Shown here one piece after another: positions 62,067 through 64,000 of a stretch of DNA of 64,000 nucleotides. Below the pieces are notes generated by a model. The model saw only the letters and a program-made list of their open reading frames with translations, did no database searches and was not told the origin of the DNA. The position numbers were made by a program, and so were the translations under genes. The stretch is from Rhizomys pruinosus. Its lineage: Eukaryota; Chordata; Mammalia; Rodentia; Spalacidae. Every line of letters begins with the position of its first letter. Position 1 is the stretch's first letter. The stretch is from the NCBI GenBank assembly GCA_009823505.1, contig VZQC01007061.1, positions 1,075,255-1,139,254 of the forward strand, in the 5' to 3' direction.

Positions 62067-62300
62067 GGGCTGGAGAGATGGCCTAGTGGTTAAGAGCGCC
62101 GATCGCTCTTACAGAGGACCCGGGTTCGATCCCCAGCACCCACATGGCAGCCGAGAACCGTCTGAAGCTCCAATTCCAGGAGAACTCCAGTTCCAGGGGA
62201 ATCCGAGACCCTCTTCTGACCTCCGCGGCATTGCACGACACGGGTGCACATACTTGCATGCAGCATACACATACAGAAATAAATAAAAATTAAGAAAATG
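62067..62300 (+). mobile_element. B2 SINE, duplicated subfamily
   Basis: Plus copy, GGGCTGGAGAGATGGCCTAG head and an AATAAA-rich tail. Confidence 0.9.
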
Positions 62301-62364
62301 TCACTATATTTATTTTTATTTTATTTATTTATTTATTCTGCAGATGATGAGTACTTCCAGTCTG

Positions 62365-62540
62365 GGGCAGGTTTTTTTTTTTTTTTTTTTTTGGTCTTTT
62401 TGAGACAAAGGGTCTCCTTTTAGTCCCAGCTGGCCTGGAGCTCACTATGTAGACCAGGAGAGCCTTGAACTCACAGAAATCTGCCTGCCTCTGCCTCCCG
62501 AGTGCTGGGATTAAAGGCGTGCGCCACCACGCCCCGCATG
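62365..62540 (-). mobile_element. B1 SINE
   Basis: Full-length minus copy with a T run of about 20. Confidence 0.88.
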
Positions 62541-62675
62541 AGGCAATCTTGAGTGGCTCTTTGAGGCACATTCCTGCACCTGTCTTTTGGTACATGTGTG
62601 TGTTGTGTCCCTGTGGGTGGAATTGGATGCCATTTGGTGTGTGTATGTACGTGTGGCTTTAGAAGATCCTGTCAA

Positions 62676-63148
62676 GGGGCTGGAGAGGTGGTTCATCTGT
62701 TAAGGGCACTGGCTGCTCTGGCAAAGGACCTGGATTTGGTTCCCAGCATCCAGATGGTAGCTCACAACCATCCTTTACTCCAGTTTCAGGGGATCTGACA
62801 CCACCGTCTTCTGACCTCTAATGCAGATTGCATGACATTGGAGCTCTTACGTACATGTCGGCAATACACTCATACATATAAAATAAGAGTAATAAGAAAA
62901 ATTTTTAAAATTTTTTAAATTATTTTATTTATTTCTGTATTGTAGGAAGTGTACTGCCTGCATGCAAGTCTTGACCCGTGTCGTGCAATGCCGCGGAGGT
63001 CAGAAGAGGGTCCGGATCCCCTGGACTGGAGTTCTCCTGAATTGGAGTTTCAGATGTTCTTGGCCGCCATGGGGTGCTGGGGATTGAACCCGGGTCCTCT
63101 TGTAAGAGCAGTCGATGCTCTTAACCGCTAGGCCATCTCTCCAGCCCC
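62676..63148. mobile_element. Tail-to-tail B2 pair
   Basis: Older B2 plus (62676-62900) with a duplicated-subfamily B2 minus (62905-63148) inserted in its tail; AAGATCCTGTCAAG flanks the pair (about 62663 and 63166). Confidence 0.85.
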
Positions 63149-64000
63149 TAATAAAATTTTTTTAAAGATCCTGTCAAGCACTTTTCTAAAGTAGAGTCTG
63201 AGTGTCAGTGAGATTCCCAGAAAGATCTGTCCAGCAGTGGTTGGCTACAGGCCACAAGGTTCTGAAAAAAATCAATCAGCAAAAAGCAGGACTGGAGACT
63301 TCAGGTACTGGAATAGGGAGTCTTCTGCATCCTGTGGAGGTTCAGCCTCTGGCATAGATGAGATAGTTCTGGAAGGGAGAGAGGGCACACAGGGCCAAGG
63401 AAGGCCCCAGTCAGCGGCAGCTGAGAGAGGTCAGAGATGGTAGGCAGTGCAGAGGGAGGTGGTCCTGAGTGGTGGCTGGGGGAAGGCTTCCAGGAGAAGG
63501 CATGGCCCGCCCGTGTGTTCAAATGTGGGAGGGTGGTCTGGCTGGGACTGGCTGGGGTTTGTGGTGCTGGATGGCGTCTCATCTCAAGGGTAACACGGGA
63601 AGGGGGGGTGTTTACAGCCGGTGCGGAGGGGTGAGTGGGAGGGGAGGGAGCGAAGAGCAAGTGCAGGCAGCTCAAGGACGACTGGAGGCTGGAGAGCAGC
63701 AGAGAGGGTGGGAGAAGGAGGTAGAGGAGTGCGAGTGTTTGACGTGGGAGCCAGCCTGTTTTGATGGCGGTTAGAGCGGGGTGACGAAACGTGCTATCCC
63801 TGGGTCGGTAGGTGGGAGGAAAGGATCTGGAACCCCACCAAAGGGGTGATCTCTTCCATTGAGTCAGGAAGGGAGATGAAATGATAAGAGCCAGCTTTTA
63901 CTCTGTGCCAGGTGCTGCTCTATAAGTGTGAGTTCACTCACCATTCCCAGCCACCCCTGAGGTGGGCTCCTCCATTTCTGCCTCGTCTTTTCCTTCTTCT
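63149..64000. other. Unique sequence at window end
   Basis: G-rich at 63590-63720; a MIR-type remnant (-) starts at about 63870. No gene recognised. Confidence 0.4.

Overview
The window is vertebrate, and specifically muroid rodent, genomic DNA. It carries many B1, B2, B3, B4 and ID SINEs, old MIR copies and long microsatellites, and its only recognisable protein genes are two Distal-less homeobox genes. The B1 and B2 subfamily sequences are not those of Mus. A gerbil-like or other non-Mus muroid is my guess, but the species cannot be fixed from the sequence. The order, Dlx4 on + followed by Dlx3 on -, tail to tail, is the conserved mammalian Dlx3-Dlx4 bigene cluster.

Layout: 1-30 kb is upstream intergenic DNA. 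It is dense in SINEs at 0-5, 10-13 and 20-25 kb and holds a 41-bp minisatellite (10.8-11.3 kb), many degraded MIRs, a CTCF-like site at 16.7 kb, an RFX X-box at 19.6 kb and a CpG-rich patch at 26.6-27.1 kb. At 30.1-31.3 kb there is a CpG-rich region with CCAAT and GC boxes and Dlx4 exon 1. Dlx4 exons 2 and 3 are at 35.15-35.35 and 35.69-35.93 kb. The interval from 36 to 52.3 kb between the genes contains SINEs, a 420-bp pyrimidine tandem array and AT-rich blocks with several Dlx-type TAATTG sites. These blocks are the best candidates for the intergenic enhancers known from this cluster. Dlx3 occupies 52.3-57.15 kb on -, with three intact coding exons for 287 residues, a 3'UTR of about 1.4 kb with a polyadenylation signal, and a promoter with TATA-like and CCAAT elements. 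The DNA from 57 to 64 kb upstream of Dlx3 has purine/pyrimidine and Z-DNA-type microsatellites, a second CpG-rich block, two strong reverse-oriented CTCF-like motifs and another SINE cluster.

Main result: Dlx3 is perfectly open and its protein matches the family along its whole length. Dlx4, in the same 25 kb, has intact splice sites but five frame-changing indels relative to the mammalian protein. There is a 1-bp loss and a 4-bp tandem duplication in exon 1 (mutually compensating), a 2-bp CA gain inside the homeobox, an 11-G run out of frame after the homeobox, and a 1-bp loss before the conserved C-terminus. It also has non-conservative changes in the homeodomain arm. As read, Dlx4 would give a 162-residue protein ending inside the homeodomain, so it looks like a unitary pseudogene or one in decay, unless the assembly is faulty.

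Second result: two widely separated SINE copies are B2-head/B1 chimeras with the same internal junction. Each is flanked by its own target-site duplication spanning the whole chimera, which indicates a mobile dimeric B2-B1 SINE family. A B2 subfamily with a 17-bp internal duplication dominates the younger insertions (11 copies). No LTR element, L1, tRNA gene, rRNA gene or CRISPR array was recognised. SINE boundaries are read by eye and may be off by about 10 bases.
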